This document shows, piece by piece, positions 62,341 through 64,000 of a DNA stretch of 64,000 nt. The DNA is taken from contig JANOFM010000130.1 of NCBI GenBank assembly GCA_031413635.1, forward strand, positions 3,541-67,540, read 5' to 3'. Numbering within the stretch: the first letter of the stretch is position 1; every line of letters begins with the position of its first letter. The stretch is from SZUA-430 sp031413635 (GTDB lineage Bacteria > Pseudomonadota > Alphaproteobacteria > Micropepsales > Micropepsaceae). A model generated the notes under the pieces. That model was given only the letters and a program-made list of their open reading frames with translations. It had not been told where the DNA came from and did no database searches. Both the position numbers and the translations under genes were made by a program.

Positions 62341-63001
62341 GCGGCCCCCCAGTCGAACGCGTCGCACAACAGGCCGGGTGGGCGGGGCTTTGCGCATTCG
62401 TCCTTGGCGTCGCGGCAGTTGCGGTTTCGGGGACACCGCCTTCGCCTGAGGCGACAGTGCAAGAGCTGACTGGCTACGCGCACGACAACAGATCTGGCGT
62501 CCTCCTCGCCGCGGCGCTCTTTCAAATCGCGTTGCCCTTCGTCTTCGTTTTTCTGGCGGGCCTGCGTCGCATCGCGAGCGGACACGACTGGAGCGCGGAA
62601 GCGCTTGCCGCCGGTGGATTTGCTTCCGGCGTGGCGCTGCAGATCGTCGCCCTAGTAGGCCAGCTTGCGTTCGTTGCAATACTATGGCGTGGCTTCACCA
62701 CATCCGAGCAGCTGACTCTTGCCTACGATATGAACCTCCTGGGTCTCTACGCATTGACCTCGGGTCTCTCGCTCGGCTCGGTCGTCTTGACGTCGCTTGC
62801 AATCTGGCAGACTCGAGCGCTGCCTCTTTGGCCTATATTGCTCGCTGCAGTGGTTGCCGCCGCCACATCGCCGAAGTCTTCGGACTCTTCTTTCGCATGG
62901 GCTTTCTTGCGCTTGGCGCAGGACCCGGCCTCGTCGCCGTTCCTGCGTGGCTATTGTGGATGGCTGCCGTCAGTGTGACCATGCTCGTGCGCAAGGCGTA
63001 A
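62337..63001 (+). pseudogene. Membrane protein interrupted by an apparent frameshift
   Basis: Frame 62337-62978 encodes five or so hydrophobic segments until about residue 175 (LPLWPILLAAVVAAA), then turns into polar sequence. In the -1-type frame (up to 63001) the hydrophobic pattern resumes: AEVFGLFFRMGFLALGAGPG, then LVAVPAWLLWMAAVSVTMLV. One base appears lost or gained around 62855-62880. Either a disrupted gene or an assembly error. The family is unrecognised. It is coupled to the nitronate monooxygenase. Confidence 0.65.
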
Positions 63002-63020
63002 CGGCATCATTGAGGGCGCC

Positions 63021-63569
63021 ATGGGCATCAAGCAAACGCTCGACGTCATCAACGCCATGGAGCGCGAAGGCGTCATCGCGCGCTACGCAATCGGCGGCGC
63101 CGTCGCGGCGTTCAACTACATTGAACAGACCGTCACCGAAGACCTCGACATCTTCCTGTCCATCGAGAGCACTTCACACCTGATCACACTCGATCCTATT
63201 CTCCAAGATCTGCGACGGCGCGGTTACGCGGACTTCCGAAAGTAAGGGATCGTGATCGAAGGTTGGCCGGTGCAATTCATCCCGGTCGGCAACGCGCTAG
63301 ACAAAGAAGCACTCGCGAAGGCCGAACCTACCGAAATTCGAGCGAACGGCGGAAAAGTCCGCGCCCGCATCATGAAGGCGGAACACCTCGTGGCCCTGGC
63401 TTTGCACGTCGGCCGCCCGAAGGATCTGCAGCGAATTGGACAGTCTCTCGACGAAAAGGCCGTCAACCTGAAGAAACTCGATGCTGTAATTGCCCGCCAT
63501 AAGCTGCGGACTGCATGGAAAGCGTTCTGCCGAAAGACTGGCAGGCGCGACCCGCTTGCTGCAAAATAG
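63021..63569 (+). pseudogene. Nucleotidyltransferase (AbiEii/MNT-like) split by in-frame stop
   Basis: One continuous frame holds residues GGAVAAFNYIEQTVTEDLDIF (pol-beta-type: GG and DLD) and later EGWPVQFIPVG, KAEHLVALALHVGRPKD, but a TAA at 63243-63245 sits after FRK and before GIVIEGW. Both halves are intact in the same frame. A GTG at 63252 with AAGGG just upstream could restart translation, so two polypeptides are possible. The nucleotidyltransferase fold in such operons often works as toxin with a small partner. Confidence 0.7.
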
Positions 63570-63573
63570 GCGT

Positions 63574-63777
63574 ATGCCGACACGCAAGCCAAAGCCCACA
63601 CCGTTCACGCTCGAAGCCGCCCTCAAACAGAAAGAACAGGCGCGCAAAGTCCGGCGCAAACTCTCCTTCGGCGAAAAGATCGAGCGCATGGAAGCTCTGC
63701 GCGAACGCCTGCGCCCCTTGAAGGGGGTACGCGAAGCGCGGCGCAAGAAGACCGGCTCGACCGCTTTGAGCAAATAA
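63574..63777 (+). CDS. Small basic partner protein of nucleotidyltransferase (67 aa)
   Basis: ATG 63574, four bases after the interrupted gene. Helical and very basic, with SFGEKIERMEALRERLRPL typical of small proteins found downstream of MNT/AbiEii-like nucleotidyltransferase genes. Possibly the antitoxin or an accessory of a toxin-antitoxin-like pair. Assignment by context. Confidence 0.55.
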   Translation: MPTRKPKPTPFTLEAALKQKEQARKVRRKLSFGEKIERMEALRERLRPLKGVREARRKKTGSTALSK

Positions 63778-63783
63778 CCCGCC

Positions 63784-64000
63784 TCAATACGACTTCGGTA
63801 ATCCCAACGCTTTCTCGGCGAGGAAATTGAGGATTATCTCGCGGCTCACCGGCGCGATTCGGGCGATCAGAACTTCGCGGAACAGACGCTCGACGTGAAA
63901 CTCGCGCGCATAGCCCATGCCGCCATGCGTCATCACCGCCGTCTCGCACGCTTTGAAGGCGGCCTCGGCGGCGAGATATTTCGCGGCGTTCGCCTCGATG
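63784..64000 (-). CDS. Acyl-CoA dehydrogenase, C-terminal part only (cut by window edge)
   Basis: The last 71 residues up to TGA at 63784 match the acyl-CoA dehydrogenase end: MTHGGMGYAREFHVERLFRE, VLIARIAPVSREIILNFL. The His-Gly-Gly-x-Gly and Arg-rich segment contact FAD and the partner subunit. The rest lies outside the window. Confidence 0.9.
   Translation of the reverse strand, partial: IEANAAKYLAAEAAFKACETAVMTHGGMGYAREFHVERLFREVLIARIAPVSREIILNFLAEKALGLPKSY

Overview
The window is 64 kb of GC-rich DNA with tightly packed genes on both strands. Several family combinations point to an alphaproteobacterium: two DUF2336 proteins, a CysI-type reductase flanked by DUF2849 and DUF934, an Rsm22-like protein, a LemA plus M48 pair and an OmpR-type two-component operon with a PepSY protein. 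A precise genus cannot be read from the sequence. There is no rRNA gene, intact tRNA, CRISPR array, transposase or integrase. All functional names come from motif recognition in the translated sequence, not from database searches.

Layout. 0-7 kb: end of a membrane protein, a lipoprotein, then a compact three-gene operon (593-aa coiled-coil protein, 759-aa two-domain Clp/Hsp100-like AAA+ ATPase, 287-aa single-pass membrane protein) facing a convergent M23 peptidase. This operon is the best candidate here for an undescribed system, because the first ATPase domain keeps its Walker A but has lost the catalytic Walker B glutamate, the arginine fingers and the pore-loop tyrosine. 7-11 kb: a sulfotransferase/coiled-coil fusion, a small membrane protein, M48 peptidase and LemA. 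11-14.4 kb: an oxidoreductase operon (ferritin-like protein, SDR, luciferase-like monooxygenase) behind a 19-bp palindrome. 14.6-18 kb: a four-gene block with reversed G/C strand bias (alpha/beta hydrolase, GlxA-type regulator, Tat-exported HD protein, dienelactone hydrolase). 18-34.6 kb: mixed metabolism and envelope genes (dehydrogenase, TetR, TPR, DUF2336, Rsm22, MFS, lytic transglycosylase, M28 peptidase, HIT, FAD monooxygenase, CoA-transferase, FecR).

34.6-43 kb: XRE regulator, PepSY-response regulator-histidine kinase operon, a heteromeric acyl-CoA dehydrogenase pair, two overlapping tiny membrane-protein genes and a GH42 beta-galactosidase. 43-55.5 kb: penicillin-binding protein 1A, a DUF1214/DUF1254-type pair, an ABC importer, the sulfite/nitrite reductase cluster, a sensor kinase, a type III PLP decarboxylase and the second DUF2336. 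55.5-64 kb: prfC, a membrane LytTR regulator with a repeated CGTCAC element in its divergent promoter, an ICMT-like methyltransferase, TraB/GumN protein, methyltransferase, nitronate monooxygenase, then two genes interrupted by a frameshift and an in-frame stop, and the end of another acyl-CoA dehydrogenase.

Several sets look co-transcribed because starts and stops overlap or lie within about 30 bases: 1384-6337, 10996-9331, 14332-11097, 37774-35354, 40588-38400, 46669-49236 and 49328-51784.
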